Assembly: GCA_016185205.1 (NCBI GenBank)
Contig: JACPOA010000054.1
Location: forward strand, 1 to 42,334
DNA from: Hyphomicrobiales bacterium
Lineage (GTDB): Bacteria; Pseudomonadota; Alphaproteobacteria; Rhizobiales; Xanthobacteraceae
Reading direction: 5' to 3'
Length of the DNA: 42,334 nt
Positions within the stretch are counted from its first letter, which is position 1, and every line of letters begins with the position of its first letter. The position numbers and the translations under genes are program-made. Below the pieces are notes generated by a model. It worked only from the letters and a program-made list of their open reading frames with translations, was not told where the DNA came from and made no database searches. Positions 17,177 through 26,637 of the stretch are shown here, piece after piece.

Positions 17177-18097
17177 ATGACCAATATTCCAACCGATCTG
17201 CTGCGTACGCTTGTCGCAGTCGTCGATTTGCGTAGCTTTACCAAGGCGGCCGCCTCGCTTGGGGTGACCCAGCCGGCGGTCAGCGCCCAGATCAAGCGGC
17301 TGCAGTTCCTGCTCGGCGGCGAACTGTTCGACCGCAGCAGCCAAGGCATCAGCCTGACGCCGCAGGGCGAAATGGTGGTGAGCTATGCGCGCCGTCTGCT
17401 CTCGATCAACGACCAGATCGTGCATCTGGGCGAGGCCGGCCCGCGGCCGGAACTGGTGATCAGGGTTGGGACCCCGAGCGATTTCATCGCGTCGATATTG
17501 CCGAACATCTTGGCGCGCTTCCGCGAGCGCTGGCCCGACGTGCGGTTCATCGTGCGCACCGACTTCCACGATTCGTTGCTGCGCGATCTTCGCAGCGGCG
17601 AAGTCGATCTCTATGTCGGCCTGTCGATGAGCCAGCCGCCCGATGCGCGCCATAGCTGGGCGGAAGAAGTGGTCTGGGTGCGCGGCGCCGCCAGTCAGCT
17701 CGATATCGACCGGCCGGTGCCGCTGGTCTCGCACGGCGAGCGCAGCGTCTATCATCGGCTTGCGGTGACGGCGCTGAAAGCGGCTGGGCTGGAGTGGGAA
17801 GACGTTTTCACCGGCCCGAGCATGAACAGCCTCAACGGTGCGGTCGCGGCCGGGCTCGGCGTCATGGCGGTCACCCGGCGGCGGGCGAACGATGTCGGAA
17901 TGCTCATCTGGGATGACGCGCCGCTGCCGAAACTGCCGGATCTCTATAGCGGGATCTATGTGCGCGAGGGCGGCGCCCGCGCCGCCTACGAGCAGCTGGC
18001 CGACGAGATTGCCGAAGCCATCAGTGCCGCGCGGCCGGGGGCCCGCAAGATCGTCGGCGTGGCCGACAAGGCGCTGAAGACGGACTCTGCGGCCTAG
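17177..18097 (+). CDS. LysR-family transcriptional regulator
   Basis: 306 residues. The N-terminal winged helix-turn-helix is typical (LLRTLVAVVDLRSFTKAAASLGVTQPAVSAQIKRLQ), followed by a linker helix and a periplasmic-binding-protein-like effector domain. The start is the ATG at 17177, where the family begins; the open frame extends 30 codons upstream without homology. A direct repeat TGTAAACAT occurs twice around 17125-17144 just upstream and might be a binding site, though this is weak. Likely targets are itself, the upstream thiolase, or the convergent NMT1-type receptor gene. Confidence 0.93.
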   Translation: MTNIPTDLLRTLVAVVDLRSFTKAAASLGVTQPAVSAQIKRLQFLLGGELFDRSSQGISLTPQGEMVVSYARRLLSINDQIVHLGEAGPRPELVIRVGTPSDFIASILPNILARFRERWPDVRFIVRTDFHDSLLRDLRSGEVDLYVGLSMSQPPDARHSWAEEVVWVRGAASQLDIDRPVPLVSHGERSVYHRLAVTALKAAGLEWEDVFTGPSMNSLNGAVAAGLGVMAVTRRRANDVGMLIWDDAPLPKLPDLYSGIYVREGGARAAYEQLADEIAEAISAARPGARKIVGVADKALKTDSAA

Positions 18098-18111
18098 TTG
18101 CGCGATTTGCG

Positions 18112-19152
18112 CTAGTTGACCTTGCGGCTGGCGGCCGGCGGCAGATAGGACGCGTCGAAGATGTCGTCCGGCTTCGGCTTCTCGCCCTTGAACTTGTAGG
18201 TCAATCCGATCTGATCGATGGCGCGGGCCAGACGTGCGCTGTCGATACCGCCATAGCCGTTGGTCTTCACCTCCGGCGTGACGATGTTGTCGCGGATCGC
18301 CATGCTCAGCCGCTCAAGCTCGATGTCCTTGCGCGCCACGTCGTTGCGTTTGAGCACCGAATCGATCGCGCTCGCCGGTTGCTTCACCGTCTCCTTCAAG
18401 CCCTTCAGGAAGGCGCGCAGGAAGCCATTCACCGCGTCGGGGTGCTCGGCGGCGAATTTCGGATTCACGATGATCGCATTGCCGTAGAGGTTGACGCCGT
18501 AATCGGCCATCAGCAGCACGACGATGTCGTCGAGCGGAACGCCTTTGTCCTTGAGATTGATGAATGAGGAGAACGAAAATCCGGTGATGGCGTCGACCTG
18601 GCCGGCGGCCAGCATCGGTTCGCGCACCGGAAAACTGACATTCTCGATCATCACCTTGCCGGCATCGATACTATTGGCCTGCACGAAGATCGGCCACTGC
18701 GCGTAGGCGCTGTCGGCGGCCGGCGCGCCCAGTTTCCTGCCTTCCAGATCGGTCGGCTTGCCGATGCCGCGGCTTTTGCGGCCGATGATCGCGAAGGGCG
18801 GCTTGTTGTAGAGCATGAACACCGCCTTGACCGGCATGGCCGGATTGGCGTCGCGGAACTTGATCAGCGCATTAATGTCACCGAAGCCCATGTCATAGGC
18901 GCCCGATGCCACGCGGTTGATCGGCTCAAGCGAGCCGGTCGCCGCATCGATGCTGACATCGAGGCCTTCCGCCCTGTAGTAGCCCTTGTCGAGCGACAGC
19001 AGGAACGGCGCCGACGGCCCTTCGAATCTGAAGTCGAGGCTGAACTTAACGCTGATTTCCGCCACCGCGGCGCCGGTCGAAAGAACCGCGGCCAGCAGAA
19101 TTGCCGCCCGAATTCCTAGCATTGCCGGCCGGCCGGCATTAACGGCGCGCAT
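18112..19152 (-). CDS. NMT1/SsuA-type ABC solute-binding protein
   Basis: 346 residues with a signal peptide (cleavage near AVAEIS, residue 31). The mature start VKFSLDFRFEGPSAPFLLSLDKGYYRAEGLDV is the standard opening of NMT1/ThiY/SsuA-like receptors for pyrimidine precursors, taurine, sulfonates or nitrate. The segments DLEGRKLGAPAADSA and GQVDAITGF also fit. GAAGGA lies nine bases before the ATG. No permease or ATPase gene is near, so it is an orphan receptor. It converges with the LysR gene and is divergent from putA. Confidence 0.9.
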   Translation of the reverse strand: MRAVNAGRPAMLGIRAAILLAAVLSTGAAVAEISVKFSLDFRFEGPSAPFLLSLDKGYYRAEGLDVSIDAATGSLEPINRVASGAYDMGFGDINALIKFRDANPAMPVKAVFMLYNKPPFAIIGRKSRGIGKPTDLEGRKLGAPAADSAYAQWPIFVQANSIDAGKVMIENVSFPVREPMLAAGQVDAITGFSFSSFINLKDKGVPLDDIVVLLMADYGVNLYGNAIIVNPKFAAEHPDAVNGFLRAFLKGLKETVKQPASAIDSVLKRNDVARKDIELERLSMAIRDNIVTPEVKTNGYGGIDSARLARAIDQIGLTYKFKGEKPKPDDIFDASYLPPAASRKVN

Positions 19153-19315
19153 GAGGGCAATCCTTCACTGTCGGTCGCGCGCATCCGGTGATGCGCGGTC
19201 CGGCGGTGGCTGAATTTGCATCTCGGTTCAGCAAAGAACATGTCGTTGCAAAGCGCAAGATATCGGCGCGCATGGGGTTGCGATAATCTGGCGCACCCGC
19301 TTCGGAGTTCGACCC

Positions 19316-22300
19316 ATGACGGCGGCCAAATCCGCCAATGCTACGCGCGATCTGCCGTCCTTCCAGGCGCCCTATGCGTCGGCGGACGATGGGCTAGCCG
19401 CCGCCTTGCTGGCCTCCGCCGGCCGGTCGTCTTCGGCGGAAGCGCACATCGACGCCCGGGCCGCACGCCTGGTCGAGGCGATCCGCGCCCGCGTCGGCGG
19501 CGTCGGTGGCGTGGAAGATTTCCTGCACGCTTATGCGCTCTCCACCAAAGAGGGCCTGGCGCTGATGGTGCTGGCCGAGGCGCTGTTGCGCGTGCCCGAT
19601 GCCGACACTGCCGACCGCCTGATCGAGGACAAGCTGAAAGCCGGCGACTGGACCCACCACGATGCCCGCTCAGCCGGGCTATTGGTATCGGCCTCGGCCT
19701 GGACGCTCGGCCTGACGGCCAAAGTCATTTACCCGGGCGAGACCCCGGAGGGCATCGTCGATACGCTGGTGAAGCGCCTCGGCCTGCCGGCGGTACGCGC
19801 CGCCACGCGCCAGGCCATGCGGCTGCTCGGCTCGCATTTCGTCCTCGGCCAGACGATTCAGGAGGCGCTGGCGCGCGCGCGCTCGCATCACGAATATTTG
19901 TATTCCTTCGATATGCTGGGCGAGGGCGCGCGCACGCGTGCCGACGCCGGGCGCCACTTCGCCGCCTATGCCGAAGCCATCGACGCGATCGGCAAAACGG
20001 CGGGCAATGCCGCGCTGCCGAAGCGGCCGGGCATTTCGGTGAAGCTGTCGGCCTTGCACCCGCGTTACGAGCCGCTCTCGCGCACCCGCGTGTTCAAGGA
20101 GTTGGTGCCAAAGCTGCTCGAACTGGCGCGGCTGGCGAAAAATCATGAGCTCAATTTCACGGTCGACGCCGAGGAAGCCGACCGGCTGGAATTGTCGCTC
20201 GATGTGATCGCCGCGGTTCTGCGCGATTCGTCGCTCATCGGCTGGGACGGCTTTGGGCTCGCCGTGCAGGCCTATCAGAAGCGCGCCGCCGCGGTGATCG
20301 ACTGGATCGCGCAGGCCGCTGAGGCGCTCGACCGTCGCCTGATGGTGCGTCTGGTCAAGGGCGCCTATTGGGACACCGAGATCAAGCGCGCGCAGGAGCG
20401 CGGGCTTGCCGACTACCCGGTGTTCACTCGCAAGGCGATGACCGACCTTTGCTATCTCGATTGCGTGCGCAAGCTCCTGGCCGCGCGCCCGCGGCTCTAT
20501 CCGCAATTCGCCACCCACAATGCGCTCACGGTGGCGAGCGTGATTGAGGATGCCGGCGGCGTCGGCGCTTATGAATTTCAGCGCCTGCATGGCATGGGCG
20601 AGGCACTCTATCAGGCGCTGCTCGGCGAATTTTCGGATCTGACCTGCCGCGTCTATGCGCCGGTCGGCGGCCATGCCGATCTGTTGGCTTATCTAGTGCG
20701 CCGTCTGCTGGAGAACGGCGCCAATTCGTCCTTCGTGTCGGTGGCGGCCGATCCGAATGTGCCGATCGAAACCATCCTGCGGCGGCCGCAGAGCTGGGTC
20801 ACCGATCCGTCCCACGCCCGCCATCCGCACATTCCGCTACCGCGCGACATGTTTGCGCCGGCGCGGCGCAATTCGAGCGGGATCGAATTCGGCGATAAGA
20901 CCGCGCTCGACGCGCTGCTGGCCGCCATTCGCGCTATGTCGCAAACCGCGAGCGCGGTGCCGCTGATCGACGGGGTCGCGATTTCCAGCCGCGAACGCAA
21001 TGTCTTCTCGCCAATCGATGGCAAGGTCATCGGCAGCGTGCAGGAGGGCGACGCGGCCATCGTGGCGTCGGCGATGGCGGCGGCGCAGGCCGGCTTTCCA
21101 TCCTGGAACGCCAGCGGTGTAGCGGTGCGAGCCGCCACGCTCGAACGCGCCGGTGAGTTGATCGAGCAAAATCGCGGCCGCCTGATCGCGCTGCTGCAAG
21201 GCGAGGGTGGCAAGACCATCGACGACTGCGTGTCGGAAGTGCGCGAGGCGGTGGATTTCTGCCGCTATTATGCATCGCTGGCGCACCGCACGCTCATGCC
21301 GCAAACGCTGCCGGGGCCGACCGGCGAAAGTAATGAGCTGCGCTATCGCGGCCGCGGTGTGTTCGTCTGCATCAGCCCGTGGAATTTTTCGCTGGCGATT
21401 TTCATCGGCCAGATCGCGGGCGCGCTCGCCGCCGGCAATGCGGTGGTGGCGAAACCCGCCGAGCAGACGCCGCTCATCGCCTACGAGGCGGTGAAGTTGC
21501 TGCATGCCGCCGGCGTGCCGGCGTCGGCGCTGCATCTGGTGCCGGGCGACGGCAGGATCGGCGCGTTGCTTGTCAGCCATACTCATGTTGCCGGTGTCGC
21601 CTTCACCGGCTCGACCGAAGTCGCCCGCATTATCAACCGGACGCTGGCGGCAAAGGACGAACCGATTGCACCGCTGATCGCCGAGACCGGCGGCATCAAC
21701 GCCATGCTTGTCGATGCCACCGCGCTGCCCGAGCAGGTTTGCGACGACGTGATGACGTCGGCCTTCCGTTCCGCCGGCCAGCGCTGTTCGGCATTGCGGC
21801 TGCTGTGCGTGCAGGACGACATCGCCGACCGCGTGCTCGAGATGGTGAGCGGCGCGGCAAACGAGCTAGCGCTCGGCGATCCGCGCGATCCGGAAATCCA
21901 GATCGGGCCGGTGATCGACACTGGGGCCAAGGACAGACTCGATCGCTGGATCGTGGACATGGACGCGCGCGGCGCAGTGCGCTTCCGCTGGGAAGGGCCG
22001 CTGCCGTCTCGCGGCACTTATGTCGCGCCGACCATCGTCGAACTCGACCGCGCGCGCGAACTGAAAGAAGAAATCTTCGGTCCGGTCCTGCACGTCGTAC
22101 GCTGGTCAGCCTCCGAACTCGATCAGCTCTTGGCCGACATCGCCGGCAACGGCACCGCGCTCACCCTCGGCATTCATTCGCGCATCGATGCCACCGTCGC
22201 GCACATCGCCGCGCGGCTCCCGCACGGCAACGTTTATGTCAACCGCAACATGATCGGCGCGGTCGTGGGCAGTCAGCCGTTCGGCGGCAGCAACCTGTCG

Positions 22301-22462
22301 GGAACCGGGCCGAAAGCCGGCGGGCCGAATTATCTGCAGCGCTTCGTGATGGAGCAGGTGGTGACGGTGAACACCGCCGCCACCGGCGGCAATGCCGCGC
22401 TGCTGTCCGAGGATGAAAATGAGACGGTATTAGGCGCAGGAAAGCCGCCGACGCTCCGTTAA
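19316..22462 (+). CDS. putA: Bifunctional proline dehydrogenase / P5C dehydrogenase PutA
   Basis: 1048 residues. The N-terminal half is an FAD-dependent proline dehydrogenase barrel (about residues 100-480, with MVRLVKGAYWD and the FATHNALT strand). The C-terminal half is an aldehyde dehydrogenase oxidising glutamate semialdehyde (about 540-1000) with E790 in AETGG and catalytic C824 in GQRC. There is no N-terminal ribbon-helix-helix domain, so this is a catalytic-only PutA like the roughly 1000-residue Bradyrhizobium form and cannot repress its own gene. The ATG follows CGGAG. It is a single-gene unit divergent from an orphan receptor gene. Confidence 0.96.
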   Translation: MTAAKSANATRDLPSFQAPYASADDGLAAALLASAGRSSSAEAHIDARAARLVEAIRARVGGVGGVEDFLHAYALSTKEGLALMVLAEALLRVPDADTADRLIEDKLKAGDWTHHDARSAGLLVSASAWTLGLTAKVIYPGETPEGIVDTLVKRLGLPAVRAATRQAMRLLGSHFVLGQTIQEALARARSHHEYLYSFDMLGEGARTRADAGRHFAAYAEAIDAIGKTAGNAALPKRPGISVKLSALHPRYEPLSRTRVFKELVPKLLELARLAKNHELNFTVDAEEADRLELSLDVIAAVLRDSSLIGWDGFGLAVQAYQKRAAAVIDWIAQAAEALDRRLMVRLVKGAYWDTEIKRAQERGLADYPVFTRKAMTDLCYLDCVRKLLAARPRLYPQFATHNALTVASVIEDAGGVGAYEFQRLHGMGEALYQALLGEFSDLTCRVYAPVGGHADLLAYLVRRLLENGANSSFVSVAADPNVPIETILRRPQSWVTDPSHARHPHIPLPRDMFAPARRNSSGIEFGDKTALDALLAAIRAMSQTASAVPLIDGVAISSRERNVFSPIDGKVIGSVQEGDAAIVASAMAAAQAGFPSWNASGVAVRAATLERAGELIEQNRGRLIALLQGEGGKTIDDCVSEVREAVDFCRYYASLAHRTLMPQTLPGPTGESNELRYRGRGVFVCISPWNFSLAIFIGQIAGALAAGNAVVAKPAEQTPLIAYEAVKLLHAAGVPASALHLVPGDGRIGALLVSHTHVAGVAFTGSTEVARIINRTLAAKDEPIAPLIAETGGINAMLVDATALPEQVCDDVMTSAFRSAGQRCSALRLLCVQDDIADRVLEMVSGAANELALGDPRDPEIQIGPVIDTGAKDRLDRWIVDMDARGAVRFRWEGPLPSRGTYVAPTIVELDRARELKEEIFGPVLHVVRWSASELDQLLADIAGNGTALTLGIHSRIDATVAHIAARLPHGNVYVNRNMIGAVVGSQPFGGSNLSGTGPKAGGPNYLQRFVMEQVVTVNTAATGGNAALLSEDENETVLGAGKPPTLR

Positions 22463-22493
22463 ATCCATGACGACCCCAGGAAGGGAGAGACCC

Positions 22494-22874
22494 ATGCGTT
22501 TTGATCGTTCCATGGCCATAGCGGTGGCAGCGGCGGTGACGTTGACCTCGCTCAATCTGGCGCCCGCCCAGGCGGTCGCGCCCAAGGCCTCCGGCCAGCA
22601 GGCTACCGAAAACACCGGCATCGATTTCAGCGCCCGCCGGCGCTGGCACCGCGGCAATAGGGCCGCGCTCGGAGCAGCCATCGGCGTATTCGGCGCCATT
22701 GCGGCCATTGCCGCGGCCGAGCGCTATCGTCATGGCAATTACTACTACGGCGAGCCCTACTATTACGGTCCCGGACCCTATTATTACGGCGGCGGGCCGT
22801 ATTATGGCGGTGGTTATTACGGCGGGCACGCATTTGGCGGTGGCCACCGTGGTGGCCACCACCACCACCATTGA
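22494..22874 (+). CDS. Exported Tyr/Gly/His-rich small protein
   Basis: 126 residues. A signal peptide (about residues 1-27, APAQA) and a small hydrophobic segment (AALGAAIGVFGAIAAIAAAE) are followed by a low-complexity tail of repeated GGxYYYG/PYYGG units, ending in HRGG and five histidines. The ATG has a strong AGGAAGGGAGAGA site. Similar short YYYG-rich exported proteins are common and uncharacterised in Rhizobiales. The natural histidine tail could bind divalent metals, which is inference. It lies 31 bases after putA but is probably a separate transcript. Confidence 0.8.
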   Translation: MRFDRSMAIAVAAAVTLTSLNLAPAQAVAPKASGQQATENTGIDFSARRRWHRGNRAALGAAIGVFGAIAAIAAAERYRHGNYYYGEPYYYGPGPYYYGGGPYYGGGYYGGHAFGGGHRGGHHHHH

Positions 22875-22937
22875 CCAAATTCGCAGGCCGGCCCCAGCGT
22901 TAACCGGTTTGGCGGGCGGATCGGATATGGTGGCGGC

Positions 22938-23318
22938 ATGTCTGATTCGGTTGCCCGGCTCTATGACGCCGTGATCGCCGTTCGGGGCACTGACCCGACG
23001 AAGTCGCGAACGGCTAGGCTATTGCGTGCCGGCGGCGACAAAATGGCCAAGAAGCTTGCCGAGGAAGCCGTCGAGGTCGTGATCGACGCCATGCGCGGCC
23101 AGCCTGAGGCGGTGGTGCGGGAAAGCGCCGATTTGCTCTATAACCTCGTGGTGCTCTGGGTGCATGCCGGGGTCCATCCCGACGATGTCTGGGCCGAGAT
23201 GCGCCGGCGCGAGGAAATGTTTGGCATTGCCGAAAAAGTGCCAAAAGATCTGGTACAGGGCTCTTCGCGGCGTAAGGTCGTCGCGCTAGAAGCAAGGCGC
23301 GTGCGCAAGCGCCGCTGA
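22938..23318 (+). CDS. hisE: Phosphoribosyl-ATP pyrophosphatase-like (HisE)
   Basis: 126-residue all-alpha NTP pyrophosphohydrolase domain. The metal-binding segments KKLAEEAVEVVIDA and RESADLLYNLVVLW, followed by VHPDDVWAEMRRRE, match HisE, which hydrolyses phosphoribosyl-ATP to phosphoribosyl-AMP in histidine synthesis. The C-terminal tail is basic and longer than the shortest HisE proteins. No other his genes are nearby; some Bradyrhizobium genomes carry a second, detached hisE. It could therefore be a house-cleaning MazG-like enzyme. The YqaA-type gene follows 28 bases later. Confidence 0.82.
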   Translation: MSDSVARLYDAVIAVRGTDPTKSRTARLLRAGGDKMAKKLAEEAVEVVIDAMRGQPEAVVRESADLLYNLVVLWVHAGVHPDDVWAEMRRREEMFGIAEKVPKDLVQGSSRRKVVALEARRVRKRR

Positions 23319-23346
23319 TCCGTTTTCCCTTCCCGCGAGAGTTCCG

Positions 23347-23958
23347 ATGACCGTACAGGCTGCCGAGCCGCGTTCTATCGTTCGCCGTCTCTATGACTGG
23401 GCCATGGCCGCCGCCCATAAGCCGCACGCCATGTGGACCATGGGGGCGATTTCGTTTGCGGAAAGCTCGTTCTTTCCAATCCCGCCCGACGTGATGCTGA
23501 TCCCGATGGCGCTGGCGCGCCCGGAGCGGGCTTACGCGATGGCGGCCTGGTGCACGGCGACCTCGGTCGCCGGCGGCGTCGCCGGCTACGCGATCGGCGC
23601 GCTGCTTTATGACTCGGTCGGCGCCTGGCTGATGCAAATCTACGGCTATACCGACAAGGTCGAATCCTTCCGCGCCGCTTACGCGGAATGGGGCGCCTGG
23701 ATCATCCTGCTCAAGGGGGTGACTCCGATCCCCTATAAGATCGTGACCATTACCTCAGGCTTTGCCGGCTACAATCTCTTCCTGTTTGTGATTTTTTCGA
23801 TTATCGCGCGCGGTATCCGCTTCTTCTTCCTGGCATTCCTGCTGCACCGCTACGGCGTGCGGGCGCGCTATTTCATCGAAAAACGGCTGGGTCTGTGGGT
23901 GTTCTTGGGTGCGGCCGTAGTCGTCATCGGCATCGTGATTGCGGTATATATCATTTGA
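23347..23958 (+). CDS. YqaA/DedA-like inner-membrane protein
   Basis: 203 residues with about five hydrophobic segments. The FAESSFFPIPPDVMLIPMALARP segment and the second re-entrant-like LLKGVTPIPYKIVTITSGFAGY are the conserved E-xx-PxP and G-x-TPxP motifs of the VTT/SNARE-associated (DedA, YqaA) family. Members affect membrane lipid flipping and envelope integrity. It is the second gene of a probable pair with the hisE-like gene. Confidence 0.87.
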   Translation: MTVQAAEPRSIVRRLYDWAMAAAHKPHAMWTMGAISFAESSFFPIPPDVMLIPMALARPERAYAMAAWCTATSVAGGVAGYAIGALLYDSVGAWLMQIYGYTDKVESFRAAYAEWGAWIILLKGVTPIPYKIVTITSGFAGYNLFLFVIFSIIARGIRFFFLAFLLHRYGVRARYFIEKRLGLWVFLGAAVVVIGIVIAVYII

Positions 23959-24074
23959 CCGAATCGGCATTCCTCATTTTCGCCACCTGGCGGAACTAGA
24001 GGGTTGCGCGGCGCGAATGCCGCGAGGCAACTGCTTGCCGTTAGGCGACTGACGAAACGTCAGTCTGATCGGCT

Positions 24075-24623
24075 ATGGACACCAAACGGGCTTTAACCTG
24101 CCATCGTAAACAAACTGCGGCCCAGTCCGTGGTCACATGCCTATTCGCGGGCGCCATGGTCCTGATGGCGGCGCTGGCCGCCGCGCAGGAGGGCGCGCCT
24201 GCGCCGAGACCGAACGAGGACACCGGCTTTTTCGGGGCCATCGGCCGTTGGTTCGACCAACAGGCCGACAAAATGAATTCGTCGTTCGGCGACGCGCGCA
24301 AGAAAATCGAGAATTTTGGTCACGAAGCCGGTGTCGCCGCCAAGTCGACGGCCGCAGGCGCCAAGGACGCGGCCGACGCGGTAGCGCGCATTCCGAGTGC
24401 CCGCGTCGTCACAGGCCATGAGAAATGCGTCAATGCGCCGAACGGCGCGCCCGATTGCGTGGCCGCTGCCGTTACCATGTGCAAGACCAAAGGCTTCGAC
24501 TCCGGCAAGAGCATGGACATGACCACCGCGCTGGTCTGCCCGCCCAAGGTCCTGCTGTCGGGCCGCAACAGCGGGCCCGAATGCCGGGACGAAACCTTCG
24601 TGTCCCGCGCCCTCTGCCAATAA
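24075..24623 (+). CDS. Exported six-cysteine hypothetical protein
   Basis: 182 residues that I do not recognise. A hydrophobic leader (about residues 19-37, ending LAAAQ) suggests export. The middle is an alanine-rich amphipathic helix region (FFGAIGRWFDQQADKMNSSF, AKSTAAGAKDAADA). The last 70 residues contain six cysteines (KC, DC, MC, VC, EC, LC contexts), enough for three disulfides. The gene stands alone between the YqaA-like gene and an oxidoreductase. Confidence 0.72.
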   Translation: MDTKRALTCHRKQTAAQSVVTCLFAGAMVLMAALAAAQEGAPAPRPNEDTGFFGAIGRWFDQQADKMNSSFGDARKKIENFGHEAGVAAKSTAAGAKDAADAVARIPSARVVTGHEKCVNAPNGAPDCVAAAVTMCKTKGFDSGKSMDMTTALVCPPKVLLSGRNSGPECRDETFVSRALCQ

Positions 24624-24713
24624 AGTATTGAACCCGACGTGACTCTGGCGGGGCGCTTGTGTCGCTGCCGCGCCTGTGTTTCCGTCGCGTGCTCGCAATG
24701 GAGTGCGCACGCC

Positions 24714-26081
24714 GTGAACCTCCACACCAAACTTCTCGAACGCCAGGGCGCCGGGCGGCCGGTGACCGTCGGCCTGATCGGGGCCGGCAAGTTCGGCACC
24801 ATGTTCCTGTCGCAGGCGCGTCTGACGCAGGGTATGCATGTCGCCGGCGTCGCCGATCTCGACGTGACGCGGGCGCGCAGCCAGCTCAAGACCGCCGGCT
24901 GGCCGGCGGAAGCTTATGCCGCCGCCTCGCTCGCCGATGCGCATAAGAAGCGCGCCACGCTGGTGACCGACAGTGCCGAGGTGCTGATCGCCGATCCGCA
25001 GATCGAGGTGATCGTGGAGGCGACCGGCGTGCCGGGCGCCGGCATCGATCACGCGCTGCGTGCGATCGCATCGGGCAAGCACATTGTCATGGTGAACGTC
25101 GAAGCCGATGCGGTGGCGGGGCCGCTGCTGGCGCGCCGCGCCAAGGCGGCCGGCGTGGTCTACAGCCTGGCCTGGGGCGATCAGCCGGCGCTGATCTGCG
25201 AGCAGGTCGACTGGGCGCGCGCCGCCGGCTTCAAGGTGATCTGCGCCGGCAAGGGCACGCGCTATCACCCGACCTATCACAAGTCCACGCCCGACACGCT
25301 GTGGGACATCCTCGATCAATATCTGCAGATCAAGGATCGCAATTCGATCAATCCGAAGATGTTCAATTCCTTCATCGACGGCACCAAGTCCGGCATCGAG
25401 ATGACCGCGGTCTGCAATGCCACCGGCCTCAAGCCGCAGAGCGATGGCTTGGGCTTCCCGCCGGCGACGCGCTTCGAGCTCGCCGACATCTGCAAGCCGA
25501 AAGCCGACGGCGGCACGCTGGAGAAGGCCGGCGTCACCGAGGTGACATCGTCGGTCTATCGCGACGGCCGCGACGTGCCGCATCATCTCGCGCTCGGCAC
25601 CTATGTGGTGTTCGAGGGCGAGACCGAGTACGCGCGCCGCTGCTTCAATGAATACGCCATGCTGCCGGACAAGACCGGCAAATACGCCGCGCTGTACCGG
25701 CCGATTCACATGATCGGCCTCGAGCTCGGCATTTCGGTGGCAAGCTGCGCGCTGTGCCACGAGCCGACCGGCGCGCCCACCGGCTTCCGCTCCGACGTGG
25801 TGGCAACCGCCAAGCGCGCGCTCAAGGCCGGTGAGATGCTCGACGGCGAAGGCGGCTTCTGCGTCTGGGGCAAACAGACACCGGCCGACGTTTCGCTGGA
25901 GCGGGAATTGCTGCCGCTCGGTCTCGCCCACAACGTCAAGCTCAAGCGCGATATCCCGGACGGCGGCGCGCTCAAATGGTCGGACGTGGCCTACGACCCG
26001 AACGATTCGGCCGTGAAGGTCCGCCGCGAAATGGAATTGGCTTTCGGCCGCCGCAATGCCGGCGCCGAGCCGGTTTCATAA
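24714..26081 (+). CDS. Homoserine-dehydrogenase-like NAD(P) oxidoreductase with SAF domain
   Basis: 455 residues. An N-terminal Rossmann fold (VGLIGAGKFGTMFLSQ, about residue 20) is followed by IVEATGVPGAGIDHALRAI and KHIVMVNVEADA, as in homoserine-dehydrogenase-like and UDP-sugar-acid type oxidoreductases. The C-terminal third (ISVASCALCHEPTGAPTG, GEMLDGEGGFCVWG) fits a SAF-type domain. The start is probably GTG 24714 with a nearby GGAG; the frame upstream has no family similarity. Similar proteins are annotated only generally, and the substrate is unknown. A small convergent gene follows after 8 bases. Confidence 0.85.
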   Translation: MNLHTKLLERQGAGRPVTVGLIGAGKFGTMFLSQARLTQGMHVAGVADLDVTRARSQLKTAGWPAEAYAAASLADAHKKRATLVTDSAEVLIADPQIEVIVEATGVPGAGIDHALRAIASGKHIVMVNVEADAVAGPLLARRAKAAGVVYSLAWGDQPALICEQVDWARAAGFKVICAGKGTRYHPTYHKSTPDTLWDILDQYLQIKDRNSINPKMFNSFIDGTKSGIEMTAVCNATGLKPQSDGLGFPPATRFELADICKPKADGGTLEKAGVTEVTSSVYRDGRDVPHHLALGTYVVFEGETEYARRCFNEYAMLPDKTGKYAALYRPIHMIGLELGISVASCALCHEPTGAPTGFRSDVVATAKRALKAGEMLDGEGGFCVWGKQTPADVSLERELLPLGLAHNVKLKRDIPDGGALKWSDVAYDPNDSAVKVRREMELAFGRRNAGAEPVS

Positions 26082-26089
26082 CCGGCCGG

Positions 26090-26296
26090 CTAGTCGAGCT
26101 CGATGGTGCCATCGACCTTGTGGGTGAGGGCGATCTTGCCGATGGTGAGCACCATCTGCGCGTCGAGCGTCGCGACGCCCTTCAGCCGGCCGTCGGCCAC
26201 CGCGGCGCGCACGGCTTTTTCGATTTCCTGCTGCGAGGTCACGCCCACGACCTTGAGGAATTTGCGCAGCGACATGTTGAGGGCCTCTTCGTTCAT
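26090..26296 (-). CDS. DUF6494-like small protein
   Basis: 68 residues starting MNEEALNMSLRKFLKVVGVTSQQEIEKAV. The start and the TSQ-x-EIE helix match my recollection of the DUF6494 family of small soluble proteins, whose function is unknown. GGAGCCC precedes the ATG. It is convergent with the oxidoreductase gene and just upstream of the tRNA-Leu promoter on the other strand. Confidence 0.78.
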   Translation of the reverse strand: MNEEALNMSLRKFLKVVGVTSQQEIEKAVRAAVADGRLKGVATLDAQMVLTIGKIALTHKVDGTIELD

Positions 26297-26402
26297 CTTA
26301 GGGCTCCTATAGAACGGTAAATCTTCGAGCGCGAATCATAGGCGCGCCGGGGCGGCCTCGAAAGCGCCATATCCGGGCGCAAAAAGTCGCTGGGGGTGGC
26401 CG

Positions 26403-26430
26403 TTGACCCTTGCTTTTGCGCCGCTATAGT
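26403..26430 (+). promoter_or_regulatory. Sigma-70-type promoter of tRNA-Leu
   Basis: TTGACC at 26403-26408 and TATAGT at 26425-26430 are 16 bases apart. Transcription would start about 7 bases later, some 16 bases before the mature tRNA. Confidence 0.75.
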
Positions 26431-26452
26431 CCGCGCGCCAACGCGCAAAAGT

Positions 26453-26537
26453 GCCCCTGTGGCGGAATTGGTAGACGCGCCTGACTCAAAATCAGGTGAT
26501 GAAAATCGTGCTGGTTCGAGTCCGGCCAGGGGCACCA
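26453..26537 (+). tRNA. tRNA-Leu (anticodon CAA)
   Basis: 85 bases including the encoded CCA. The acceptor GCCCCTG pairs with CAGGGGC, the discriminator is A, and the D-arm GGCGGAATTGGTAGACGC, long class II variable arm and T-arm GGTTCGAGTCC are all in place. The anticodon is 26487-26489 (CAA, reading TTG). Its 3' end points into the integrase region, so it is the likely attachment site of the island. Confidence 0.97.
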
Positions 26538-26637
26538 GGATACCTCCACATAGAAAAACATAGGTGAATATTCGGCAGAATATTCAATTACTTAATAAAT
26601 TCTAAGGTAGTATACTGACCATAGGAAGCATAGCAAT

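Noticed and set aside
24141-25931. 596-codon minus-strand frame opposite the oxidoreductase
   Set aside because: Antisense shadow of the homoserine-dehydrogenase-like gene and the exported six-cysteine gene.
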